From Tubulanus polymorphus (Eukaryota > Nemertea > Palaeonemertea > Tubulaniformes > Tubulanidae), in contig NC_134030.1 in NCBI RefSeq assembly GCF_964204645.1, positions 15,032,447 through 15,096,446 on the forward strand: 64,000 bases of DNA, read 5' to 3'. Shown piece after piece: positions 18,702 through 27,009 of the stretch. How positions within the stretch are numbered: the first letter of the stretch is position 1; each line of letters begins with the position of its first letter. Made by a program: the position numbers and the translations under genes. The notes under the pieces are model-generated. The model made no database searches. It was not told where the DNA came from and saw nothing but the letters and a program-made list of their open reading frames with translations.

Positions 18702-19151
18702 TCATGCGCGCTTTTGATCAATGCGCATGCGCTAATCATAATTATATATTCATTCTGTAAATTCTGTAAAATAGAAACGACCGAACACAGAAAATATCAA
18801 AACGTGTTCACATTAGGTAAAACCGCGCATTCGTGCGCGCTTTTGATCAATGCGCATGCGCTAATCATAATTATATATTCATTCTAGAAATAGAAACGAC
18901 CGAACATAGAAAATTCAAACGCATGTACACTAGGCAAAACCGCTCTTATAGGAGCGTTTTTGATCAATGCGCATGCGTTAATCATAATTATATTTACATA
19001 ATGAATATATAATTATGTAAATAGAAACGACCGACATAAAATATCAAAACGTGTTCGCATTAGGTAAAACCGCTCTTATAGGAGCGCTTTTGCTTAATGC
19101 GCATGCGCTAATTATAATTATATATTCATTCTGAATAGAAACGACCGAACA
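18687..19151. repeat. Four ~117-130 bp tandem units with hairpins
   Basis: Units begin at 18,687, 18,816, 18,933 and 19,063. Each has GGYAAAACC, a GC hairpin, a T-run with GATCAATGCGCATGCG (or a close variant), then ATAATTATAT and AGAAACGACCGA. Hairpin stems: CGCGCAT/ATGCGCG (18,695-18,710), CGCGCA with TTCG loop (18,824-18,839), CGCTC/GAGCG (18,941-18,956 and 19,071-19,086). Unit 3 also has an 11-bp perfect stem (18,992-19,002 with 19,012-19,022). The outer element has a single unit near 25,139. Confidence 0.9.
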
Positions 19152-19208
19152 TAAAAATTCATCAATCAGATTTACACAATACATTATACAAGTTGTTCGG
19201 TCGTTTCT
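19137..19208. repeat. 15-bp stem with 42-nt loop closing the tandem array
   Basis: AGAAACGACCGAACA (19,137-19,151) pairs perfectly with TGTTCGGTCGTTTCT (19,194-19,208). The outer element has the same structure at 25,194-25,265 with one base pair exchanged. Confidence 0.85.
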
Positions 19209-20119
19209 TCCAATACATCATTTGATTTCTATAAATACAATTTATAATTACAAACATTTTTTCAATTGCTGGTAAATATTTAACTACATCAACAAATGTT
19301 AAACTTAATCATTGGAGTCTTAATGTTTTTGAAATTCTTATATAGTTTCTTCGACGATCTTTTGGGCGATTCTTGTGTTTCTTGTGTTAATTTCTATTGG
19401 TTTGATATCCATTGCTGTTGATTCCTCAGTCAGAAAGAGTATCTTGAGTTTCTCTATCACTTCTTGATGCGTATGGCGTTTTACTAATCTAAAAGATATT
19501 AGCGGTAACTCTAACTATCTAAAAGATATTCTAAATACGCTTAAATATATCTAAAGGTTTCATATTTAATAGCCTTAATAACTACAACAAACAGTACTTA
19601 CATTTAGATTTATAATTGTAAACTATAAACTCCTAATTTCGTTTCGAAAGATAGAATATCCTGAGCACAATATTACAGCGTATATCCCGTCATCTAGTTC
19701 CGGCGCGCCTTTCTAGAATATTCTCTACACGTTTCTGATTATGACGCGTCATCTCTATTCAGAGTTCCAGCACAGTTTGTAATATTATGAGTCATAATGT
19801 CTCGTTGTTATAGTAACAACTGTAACAGCTGTGAATTTATAGATTTATTCTATGGCTCTGTACATTGAATGTATATAGGCCCAAATAGAATCATGTTCTA
19901 GTATAAACATCTAGAACAAGCGTGTTGAGACTTGTAAATTATGAGATTTGTGATTCGCTACGTTCGCTGTATACACAACGTGTTGAAGTTGAAAAAAACA
20001 ATAATAAAAGCATTTAGATTAATGAAATTAATTAACTCTTTACAATTGAAATATAAGCTGGTAACATATGTTTACTAGAGCTAATACAACCAACTATATA
20101 GCTGAGTATTATCGGGTGT
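19209..20119. other. Right-terminal non-coding region of inner element
   Basis: 19,209-19,925 aligns with 25,266-25,925 of the outer copy, so it is a conserved part of the element. A decayed reading frame is visible leftward around 19,340-19,490 (KLKILFLTEES, EINTRNTRIAQKIV) but it is shifted in the other copy. From ~19,925 to 20,119 the sequence is unique to this copy. It probably contains end-proximal replication or packaging signals; nothing specific was recognised. Confidence 0.5.
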
Positions 20120-20293
20120 TTATAACGATTCAACATATTTTTCACCATGTGTTGAGTTCCTTAATTCGATAAATGTCTTTGCTTTAACCAACTGGACTAA
20201 AAACAAATGTGTTATAGTTTTATTGTGTCTTGCTTTTTGAGACTTGTCTATATCGATATTACATGTTGGGCAGTAGTATTTATTTGCTTCCAT
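20120..20293 (-). CDS. Chimeric ORF: polymerase zinc finger fused to HNH C-terminus
   Basis: 57 codons from ATG 20,293 to TAA 20,120-20,122. The first 30 residues equal the polymerase N-terminus including the C8/C11/H23/H29 finger, because the terminal repeat carries that gene's 5' end. The last 27 residues are homologous, in the same frame, to the HNH endonuclease end (FIELRNSTHGEKYVESL against FIELWNSTHNEQYVESL). It has the polymerase's own start motif. Whether it is expressed is unknown; it may be a recombination scar that happens to stay open. Confidence 0.55.
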   Translation of the reverse strand: MEANKYYCPTCNIDIDKSQKARHNKTITHLFLVQLVKAKTFIELRNSTHGEKYVESL

Positions 20294-20752
20294 TTTAATA
20301 CTATATTTTTTATTAAAATTGATTTTAGAAGTTCAATGATTTAAATGTTATTCATATATATGTGAATATTTTAAGAGTAATAGGGGTTTAGTTGTTTCGG
20401 GTTAAAGGTTTAATGATCGAGTTCATTAATAACAAATATTAAAAGTAATTAAAAAACTATAATATATTTTCATAACCGCGTGCATTTCGGTTGAATAATA
20501 GAATAATTATTATCATTTGAATATATTTGATTATTTAAATTTGTGTATTGTAATTAAATCAATTGGTCGTGGAGCGGAGCGGTAGCGAAGCGGAGCGACC
20601 AATTGATTTAATACAATATGCTTTTTATATTATTGATATCTTATAATAAATATTTAGTTTTGATATAAAATGCACGCGGTTATGAAAATATATTATAGTT
20701 TTTTAATTACTTTTAATATTTGTTTTTTAATGGGCTCGACCGTTCGACCTTT
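20206..20752. repeat. Right terminal inverted repeat of inner element
   Basis: Reverse complement of 2,384-2,955. It contains the palindromic unit from 20,376 (AGTAATAGGGGTTTAG...) with the inner stem 20,548-20,568 / 20,597-20,616. It ends at GTTCGACCTTT near 20,752, lacking the terminal ~30 bp (no ...CCCCTATTACT). The loop differs from the left copy by a 4-nt insertion. Next to it resumes the outer zinc-finger gene. Confidence 0.88.
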
Positions 20753-21035
20753 ATTAAGGTCTAACACTAAGAAAGATGATAATGAAAATGGCGCCGTATG
20801 GCACCGACATGGTGATATAGTTACAGATAAGCATTTTGATAATAAAGATTCTATGAAACTTAAATCAGAAAATAAAGATATAGTTGAGATGACTAATAAG
20901 TATATCGATAAACCAATTATATATGAAGATACGGTAAAAAGGGTGAAGAATAAGTATAAAAATAATGAAGAATTAGAAGAAGATTCGGTAGAGAATTTGA
21001 GAAAATTGTTAGGGTATGATAGTGAAAGTGATTAA
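20753..21035 (+). pseudogene. Zinc-finger protein, 3' part (outer element)
   Basis: From SNTKKDDNENG to the stop at 21,033-21,035, this matches the C-terminal third of the intact gene (ANTNKDDNEND... to SDSES). An open frame of 121 codons starting at 20,670 is a chance fusion of terminal-repeat sequence with this remnant. Compared with the intact gene, ~70 codons between the finger and this point are missing. Confidence 0.7.
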
Positions 21036-21422
21036 GATATTAATTATATTTAACTCAAATAATAATATTAGTTGAAAATTGTATAAAATAATATTAAATA
21101 AAAAAGGGGGTTTTTAGTATTTAAGGTATCTAATACATATCTAATACGTATCTAATACGTATCTAATACGTATCTAATACGTATTATTTGAAAATACCTT
21201 AAATTATATTTCTTTTTTAAATTTATATTGAAACCTCAGTAATAATAAATAACCTTTATTATTTTCAAACTTATTCATATATTAGTTGAAAAAAATAAAA
21301 ATAAATTGGTTGAAAATTATATGAATAATATTTATTTTAAAAATGGGGTTTTAAGTATTAATGTATTTAATACGTATCTAATACGTATTTAATACACATT
21401 AGATAGATAGATATATAAATAG
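21036..21422. other. Convergent intergenic spacer with tandem repeats and ATPase scrap
   Basis: Contains a GTATCTAATAC repeat (~21,125-21,185), a degraded second copy of the ATPase 3' end (~21,215-21,290, CCTCAGTAATAATAAATAACC against the true gene) and another TATCTAATACG cluster (~21,355-21,410). No gene. Confidence 0.7.
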
Positions 21423-22034
21423 TTATTTTATAAACTTATATTCATAGGGAAATTGTAGTCTCAGTAATAATTTTGAACCTTTATTATTCTTTAATTTATT
21501 CATATATTCATCATGTAATTCAGTAGGTATGATTTGATTTTCTTCCAATGATTGTTGCATAGATTTTCTATCGTTATTGTAGAATAAAACTAGAAATCTA
21601 ATGTTTTCTCTAAAGTCTTTAACAATTGAATTATATTTTTGATTTAAAATCCATGTTGTTATCCCAAAATTTCTTCCAGAGAAAGCTAAATAACATAACT
21701 CACTTTCTCTAACTTTTGAATCATGTAAATTTGCGCAATCATCTATAATGAATAATGTATTTGATCCTTTATAAGTATCAATTGCTATTTTAATACAATT
21801 ATCTAAATTTTCTTTTACTGTTTTAGGGTCTAACATAATAAACTTTTTTATCTTATCTATGTCTCTATTATATGTTTTATTCATTTCATAAGTAGGACAG
21901 AATAATATTATATTATCAAAATGATTCTTATAAATAGTTTCTAACAAATCTAATATGAAATGTGTTTTACCACAGTTGGTTACACCAGTAACTAACATAT
22001 TATGCGGTTCAAATATAAATAAATCTTTATTCAT
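21423..22034 (-). CDS. Genome-packaging ATPase (outer copy)
   Basis: 203 codons, intact, differing from the inner copy by about ten residues, all conservative or outside motifs. Walker A GVTNCGKT and Walker B LFIIDD are unchanged. Start overlaps the integrase stop by 8 bp as in the other copy. Preserved despite a nonsense codon in the neighbouring integrase, which suggests recent decay. Confidence 0.88.
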   Translation of the reverse strand: MNKDLFIFEPHNMLVTGVTNCGKTHFILDLLETIYKNHFDNIILFCPTYEMNKTYNRDIDKIKKFIMLDPKTVKENLDNCIKIAIDTYKGSNTLFIIDDCANLHDSKVRESELCYLAFSGRNFGITTWILNQKYNSIVKDFRENIRFLVLFYNNDRKSMQQSLEENQIIPTELHDEYMNKLKNNKGSKLLLRLQFPYEYKFIK

Positions 22035-23118
22035 TTATTCTTTTAATTTTACTAGATAAAATCCATTCACTGAATTTATCATCATATCCTTTATATTTCA
22101 CCTAAGAATAATTTTTTCCTTTAAGAGTTTTTGTTTTCAATACTTTTTCTATTTTGTATTCTATTTCATCTGGATTTGGTACAAGTGATAATTCTTGTTC
22201 ATAGAAATAACCTAATATTTCTTCATCTTTTAGATCTTCTAATTTATAAACAAAAGGTTTAGTTATTATTATCTTTTTAATCTTGAATATTTCTTCTGTA
22301 AAATTAGGAGTATAACCTTTATAAAATGTTTTTCTATATTTAGATATTCTAACGTGTTGTCCAATTTTAAATTTAGGTTCTCCGAAATCATGTGTAACAC
22401 ACGCCCCATATAAATTATTCCAAACTATTTCTGAATTATCTTCTTTTCTAGCTTGTATAGGTTTCATATTTATAGAACTATGTTTAGAATTATTATAACC
22501 TTTCACTAAATCATCTAACACATCGATATATTTATATGTTTCATTAGCAGTAAAATATTTCCGCATTCTAGTTTTCAATGTTTTATTAAACCTTTCTATA
22601 ATAGATGCTTTTTTATCTGAGTGTGTTGAAAAATATTCTACATCGTTATCAGATAATAGTTTTTTGAAATGTTTGTTATAGAATTCCTTACCTTCATCAA
22701 ATTGTATCTTATCTGGAATAGCTTCTTTAAATATAGATTTAAAAGCATATGTCACTTCTATTCCAGTTTTATTTTTGATTGGAATTGACCATGCGTATCT
22801 ACTGAATATGTCTATAACATTCAGTATCCAGAAATATCCTTTGTTGTATTCCTCTAAGTTCTTCATGTCAATTAAATCAGCTTGCCATTGTTGATCGATA
22901 TATGAAACCATAACTTTTCTTGTTAAATAAGTTTTATCCATTTTCTTGTGTATTTGATATGTTGGTTGATTTTGTAACCATGATTTCAATTCAGTATATT
23001 TTATATCACCATTTTCTATATCAGATTTAATTTTATTCCATAATTCTGTAACGTTAGAATATGATACTTCACTTTCTGGGTTATAATATATATCTCTTAA
23101 ATATTGTTCTTTTTTCAT
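22027..23118 (-). pseudogene. Chromodomain integrase with nonsense codon (outer copy)
   Basis: The catalytic core is complete (WQADLIDM, IQFDEGKEF, SIIERFNKT). A TAG at 22,102-22,104 interrupts the chromodomain right after KGKNYS; the frame then stays open to the normal stop at 22,027-22,029. The truncated product (338 codons) would keep the nuclease-like core but lose half of the chromodomain, so it might cut and join without its targeting module; this is speculation. Confidence 0.88.
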
Positions 23119-23124
23119 CTTATT

Positions 23125-23484
23125 TTAATCCATTAATAATAATTTAGATTTAGTTTCAATGGCTTTATGATTTGACTTATTTTCTGGTATAATAGGTTTA
23201 TTGTCATTGGAATCATCTTTATCATCAGATTTGAATTTTGATTTATATATTACACCGGATAATATAATAACTGTTACTAATCCAATTGTAATATATAATT
23301 TATAATTACTTCCAGCATTAGAAGAATTAGATGGATTATTATTTGAATCAATATCAGGTGATTCATTTATATCAGTTAATTTCTTTTTCTTAGCTTTTTT
23401 TAATTCTGAAGATCTTTTACCTAATTCTCTTGCCCATCTAATTTGTTTCTCGGATCTAGCCTTTTTCTTAACTCCATCACTCAT
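23125..23484 (-). CDS. Basic single-pass membrane protein (outer copy)
   Basis: 119 codons. The Lys/Arg-rich head is almost identical to that at 16,656-17,015 and the membrane helix (YITIGLVTVIILSGVIY) is unchanged, whereas the tail after KDD differs by small in-frame indels. The start lies inside the end of the upstream 200-codon gene. Confidence 0.6.
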   Translation of the reverse strand: MSDGVKKKARSEKQIRWARELGKRSSELKKAKKKKLTDINESPDIDSNNNPSNSSNAGSNYKLYITIGLVTVIILSGVIYKSKFKSDDKDDSNDNKPIIPENKSNHKAIETKSKLLLMD

Positions 23485-24079
23485 TTATTTTAGTTAATTT
23501 TTGTTCTGATTCATTTTCTGTTTCACGGTTTGGTTGTAGTACATCTGTTTCATTCTTACCTGATTTATATTCCATAGGTTTGATATTCGGAAATGTAATG
23601 ACGCCAGTAGAAATTAATGTCATAACCGATCCTAATTGAAATGAAGCATAACCAACCCATTTTTGTAATTCAGTCATAACTAAGTAGTCGTTTTTCAAAT
23701 CACAATATAATTTATTTTCATCATCAATTGGTATTAACTGGTTACATAACTTAGAATAACATTTGACAATACCATCTGAAATAGAATCATTTATTCGGGC
23801 TAATCTTGCCTCTTCATAAATCTTAAAATATTTTATTACTTTATTTGGTTTCATAGCATCTAATTCTTGAAAAGTAATAATTCTATTTAAAAAATCTTTA
23901 GTTTTTCCACCGGCAATCAATAGTTCTAGATGATGCTTACAATATAAATAGTATTCATAATCAATATTACAATTAACTTGAGCGCAATTAGTTACAACTG
24001 TATCTTTATTATCACTTATACCCAAATCATCTAATGTCTTTTCAATATCAATACTATTCTTATTAGATTTCTTTGACAT
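23477..24079 (-). CDS. Conserved Maverick protein of unknown function (outer copy)
   Basis: 200 codons, intact, about 92% identical by eye to the copy at 17,008-17,610, with replacements scattered and the hydrophobic stretch conserved. Preceded by TATAAATG. The 247 bp upstream to the HNH gene hold short inverted bits of TAGTATTA/GATACTAG type that also occur in the inner copy. Confidence 0.6.
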   Translation of the reverse strand: MSKKSNKNSIDIEKTLDDLGISDNKDTVVTNCAQVNCNIDYEYYLYCKHHLELLIAGGKTKDFLNRIITFQELDAMKPNKVIKYFKIYEEARLARINDSISDGIVKCYSKLCNQLIPIDDENKLYCDLKNDYLVMTELQKWVGYASFQLGSVMTLISTGVITFPNIKPMEYKSGKNETDVLQPNRETENESEQKLTKINE

Positions 24080-24326
24080 TTATATTAGAGAAAAAAAGCA
24101 AAAAAAATATTATAAGTATTCTTCAAATGATACTAGTATCTCTTTGGGTTAATACTAGTTAGTTAAAGGTAAAGAATTTTAGTATTAGTTATTGTTTTTT
24201 TAGTATTTTTTATTTGTGATATAAAGTATTCTTTTTTGAAAAGAAAATATTAAAAATATAATAGAATTCACTAGCTAGTTGAAGTTATTGTTTTTTAAAT
24301 ATTTTTTATTTAAAATCTATTATTCT

Positions 24327-24998
24327 TTAACCACTCATTAAAGACTCAACGTATTGTTCATTATTTGGATCATTGTTCCATTGATCAATAAATTTCTTTG
24401 CCTTTGTTAACTGTTCTAAATATAACTGTAAATCTAGTTTATTATATTTAATTATGTTTTCCTTCTTTTCTAAAGGTCTTAGATTCTTCCAATTCCAAAT
24501 AAGTTTTTTATTGTATTCATCATTCATGTCAAATTTAGAAATCGGCAACACGTGATCAATATGAAAGTATTTACCATAATTATCTATATTCATTTTATCA
24601 TCGAATTGATATATAATCCATGATTTTAAGAATTCATCTGAACAACCCAATAGATTAGATAGTGTTTCATAATGTGTTTCTTTGTTGAATAATTGTGTTA
24701 ATCTAGATCGTAAGCATTGTTTCAATCTAAAATTAAGATCTGTTTGATATCTTTCTCTCATATATTCTGCCATATAATAATTATAATGTTCTATATTATC
24801 TTCTCGATATTGTTTGGTATATAGTTTAAAACAAGTTTTACAACAATATTGAAAACCATCTTTGCTAATCTTACGCTTACTATATTCTGTTAAAGCTAAT
24901 TTATCTAATTCACATTTAGAACACTTCTTGTAGTATATATTTATAACACCAGAAGTGTTATTTGTAATATTGATAGTTTGTGGTTGTTCTGGTTCCAT
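24327..24998 (-). CDS. HNH endonuclease (intact copy)
   Basis: 223 codons. An N-terminal Thr/Asn-rich leader, then a zinc-binding pair CSKC (residues ~26-29) and CKTC (~52-55), a helical linker, and the HNH core HIDHVLPIS (~146-154) with NWKNLRPLEKKEN (~170-182). This domain order is typical of free-standing HNH nucleases that spread in genomes of large DNA viruses. In Mavericks it is not a core gene, so it is probably an acquired mobile nuclease. It is the first gene inward from the right end, read leftward. Confidence 0.88.
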   Translation of the reverse strand: MEPEQPQTINITNNTSGVINIYYKKCSKCELDKLALTEYSKRKISKDGFQYCCKTCFKLYTKQYREDNIEHYNYYMAEYMRERYQTDLNFRLKQCLRSRLTQLFNKETHYETLSNLLGCSDEFLKSWIIYQFDDKMNIDNYGKYFHIDHVLPISKFDMNDEYNKKLIWNWKNLRPLEKKENIIKYNKLDLQLYLEQLTKAKKFIDQWNNDPNNEQYVESLMSG

Positions 24999-25035
24999 TT
25001 ATTATACATATTTTTTTACTAAATTGGTTAATATT

Positions 25036-25152
25036 TTAGAATCCTCTTCCATTTCTTCGACCAACGTCATCCTTTTTCATTCCTCGCTGCTTTTGATAAG
25101 TCAGTTTCGATTCCTTGATATCTAAATAATACCACTGAGCAAGACCGGGCAT
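25036..25152 (-). CDS. Possible 38-codon ORF starting inside a hairpin (outer copy)
   Basis: Same length and position as 18,585-18,701: MPGLAQWYYLDIKES... to RRNGRGF. The ATG sits at the edge of the CCGGGC/GCCCGG stem. Retention of the frame between copies whose flanks have diverged hints at coding function, but the frame is very short. Confidence 0.35.
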   Translation of the reverse strand: MPGLAQWYYLDIKESKLTYQKQRGMKKDDVGRRNGRGF

Positions 25153-25265
25153 TCAAGCCCGGTTTGGATCAATGCGCATGCGTTAATCATAATAGAAACG
25201 ACTGAACATAAAAATTCACCAAACAGATTTACACAATACATTATACAAGTTGTTCAGTCGTTTCT
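25145..25265. repeat. Single hairpin unit and 42-nt-loop stem (outer copy)
   Basis: CCGGGC (25,145-25,150) pairs with GCCCGG (25,157-25,162) across ATTCAA, replacing the CGCGCAT and CGCTC stems of the inner copy. Then AGAAACGACTGAACA (25,194-25,208) pairs with TGTTCAGTCGTTTCT (25,251-25,265). Confidence 0.85.
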
Positions 25266-26078
25266 TCCAATACATCATTTGATTTCTATAAATACAATTT
25301 ATAATTACAAGCATTTTTCAATTGCTGGTAAATATTTAACTACATCAACAAATGTTAAACTTAATCATTGGAGTCTTAATGTTTTTGAAATTCTTATATA
25401 GTTTCTTCGTCGATCTTTTTGCGATTCTTGTGTTTCTTGTGCTAATTTCTATTGGTTCGATATCCCCATTGCTGTTGATTCCTCAGTCAGAAAGAGTATC
25501 TTGAGTTTCTCTATCACTTCTTGATGCGTATGGCGTTTTATTAATCTAAAAGATATTAGCGGCAACTCTAGCCATCTAAAAGATATACTAAATACACTTA
25601 AATATATCTAAAGGTTTCATATTTAATAGCCCTAATAACTACAAAAAACAGTACTTACATTTAGATTTAGAATTGTAAACTATAAACTCCTAATTTCGTT
25701 TCGATAGATAGAATATCCTGAGCACAATGTTACAGCGCCTGTTCATTTCTTGCCACGTCATCTGGTTCCGGTTCTAGAGTGTTCTCTCCACGTTTGTAAT
25801 AATGACTCATATGTCTCGGCGTCATAGTAACAGCTGTAACAGCTGTGAATTTATAGATTTATTCAATCGTTCATTACATGAAATGTATATAGGCTCAAAT
25901 AGAATCATGTTCTAGTATAAACAGCTATGCATTATTTCAATCACACTTTACTAACACTTTTAATGTTTAAAAATCTAACTCACACAAATATGAATATTGA
26001 AATAATGTTGTAAATATATACCTTTATATTGAATAATCTGTCAATTTAAATGTTATTCATTCACATGATTATTTTAAG
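25266..26078. other. Right-terminal non-coding region of outer element
   Basis: 25,266-25,925 parallels 19,209-19,925. After that (25,926-26,078) the sequence is AT-rich and specific to this copy until the conserved TTAAATGTTATTCAT... lead-in to the palindromic end. No gene seen. Confidence 0.5.
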
Positions 26079-26380
26079 AGTAATAGGGGTAATGGGCTTT
26101 CAGGTTAAAGGTTGAATGGTCGAGTTCATTAATAACAAATATTAAAAGTAATTTAAAACTATAATATATTTTCATAACCGTGTGTATTTCAGTTGAATAA
26201 TAGAATAATTATTATTATTAAAATATATTTGATTATGAATTTGTGTATTGTAAATAAATCAATTGGTCGCGGAGCGGAGCGGTAGCGATATATTATAGTT
26301 TTAAATTACTTTTAATGTTTTGTTTTTTAATGAGCTCGACCCTTCGACCTTTGATCTGAAAGCCTATTATCCCTATTACT
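26079..26380. repeat. Palindromic right terminus of outer element
   Basis: Begins AGTAATAGGGGTAATGGGC and ends CCTATTATCCCTATTACT. It has the same organisation as the inner termini, but one internal arm (~100 bp) has been deleted between GGTAGCG and ATATATTATAG, leaving 302 bp. Base composition changes sharply at 26,381. Confidence 0.85.
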
Positions 26381-26811
26381 TATAATTATGATATCCGATC
26401 TTCCGCTGACAACGTAAGTGAATTTTAGCGACGTGTCCATAGTGGTAAATTTTTTTAATTTCAATTGGACTGTCACAAAAACGACCATGAAGACATCCAA
26501 TGTCCAATGCGGTTTTAAAAGCATCTTCACATGTAATGAAAAGTTTCTGGTTTACTTTGTCTTTCGGAGTTTCCACATAACTGTTCGCCTTCAAATTCAA
26601 ATCATCGTAGGATTTTTTTAATATCCAGCAATCCAATAAATTCTCCATTACAGCAGCATTGCTTACTGGTCGCCCAGTTTGTTCAAAAATTAGGTTTTTT
26701 AACTTTTTTGAACTTGTTCATTATTGTTTCTTTGATACTTTCATCTCCTCCTATTTCAATTCGAAAGTTTTTTGCACGTTTTTTTGCGGAGCTTGGGCCT
26801 GGAATATCCAT
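26381..26811 (-). pseudogene. Unknown ORF cut off by the outer element's end
   Basis: Reading leftward from ATG 26,811, MDIPGPSSAKKRAKNF... runs to a frameshift near 26,693. The continuing frame (SNAAVMENLLDCWILKK... HGRFCDSPIEIKKIYHYGHVAKIHL) stays coding-like up to GYHNYK, where the element's AGTAAT supplies a stop. The CxSP...HYGHVAKIHL pattern resembles N-terminal parts of uncharacterised, probably transposon-derived, invertebrate proteins; no family named with confidence. The remaining gene, if any, would lie left of the window. Confidence 0.45.
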
Positions 26812-27009
26812 GTTGTAGTTGTGACTTTCTCAAATGATATGAAAAATTCTTCAAGGAGTCATTGGCCAGGGCACACTGACACATACGTTTCGATATATTT
26901 CTTTTTAATGGGCTGTTGCTGTGTTATAATCATAACTTTCATACCGTTAGTTTATGTCAAAATGCAAAAGGCATATAATTGCCTTCGAAGTAAACTAGGG
27001 TAATTACTT

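Larger units (their letters stand above)
2384..20752. mobile_element. Inner Maverick/Polinton-like element (~18.4 kb), nested in a sibling
   Basis: The element is bounded by inverted repeats 2,384-2,955 and 20,206-20,752 and begins AGTAATAGGG. It encodes family B DNA polymerase, integrase with chromodomain, packaging ATPase, major and probable minor capsid proteins and about ten smaller genes. This set is known from Mavericks/Polintons and adintoviruses, which replicate by protein priming and integrate with a retrovirus-type integrase. The right repeat lacks the last ~30 bp present on the left. Disabling lesions occur in the polymerase, two small genes, the capsid gene and the HNH gene, so this copy is probably not autonomous. 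Integrase, ATPase and most small genes remain open. Confidence 0.85.
1..26380. mobile_element. Outer Maverick/Polinton-like element, interrupted, left end outside window
   Basis: Sequence homologous to the inner element lies on both sides of it. At 1-2,383 are the coiled-coil gene end, capsid gene and 5' zinc-finger gene; at 20,753-26,380 are the zinc-finger 3' end, ATPase, integrase, two small genes, HNH gene and a terminal repeat ending CCCTATTACT at 26,380. Gene order and orientation match the inner copy, so the two flanks read as one element split by an insertion. About 70 codons of the zinc-finger gene are missing at the split. The right end abuts DNA of different base composition. The left end and target duplication lie outside the window. 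A tandem or assembly artefact is the main alternative. Confidence 0.7.

Noticed and set aside
18687-19151. CRISPR-like array
   Set aside because: Units are 117-130 bp with no short-repeat/unique-spacer pattern and lie in an animal element.
20670-21035. 121-codon gene starting MHAVMKIYY
   Set aside because: Its first ~28 codons are terminal-repeat sequence; only the later part is a real gene remnant.
26659-27003. 114-codon plus-strand ORF
   Set aside because: Mostly antisense to the MDIPGPSS frame and composed of Phe/Val-rich chance sequence.
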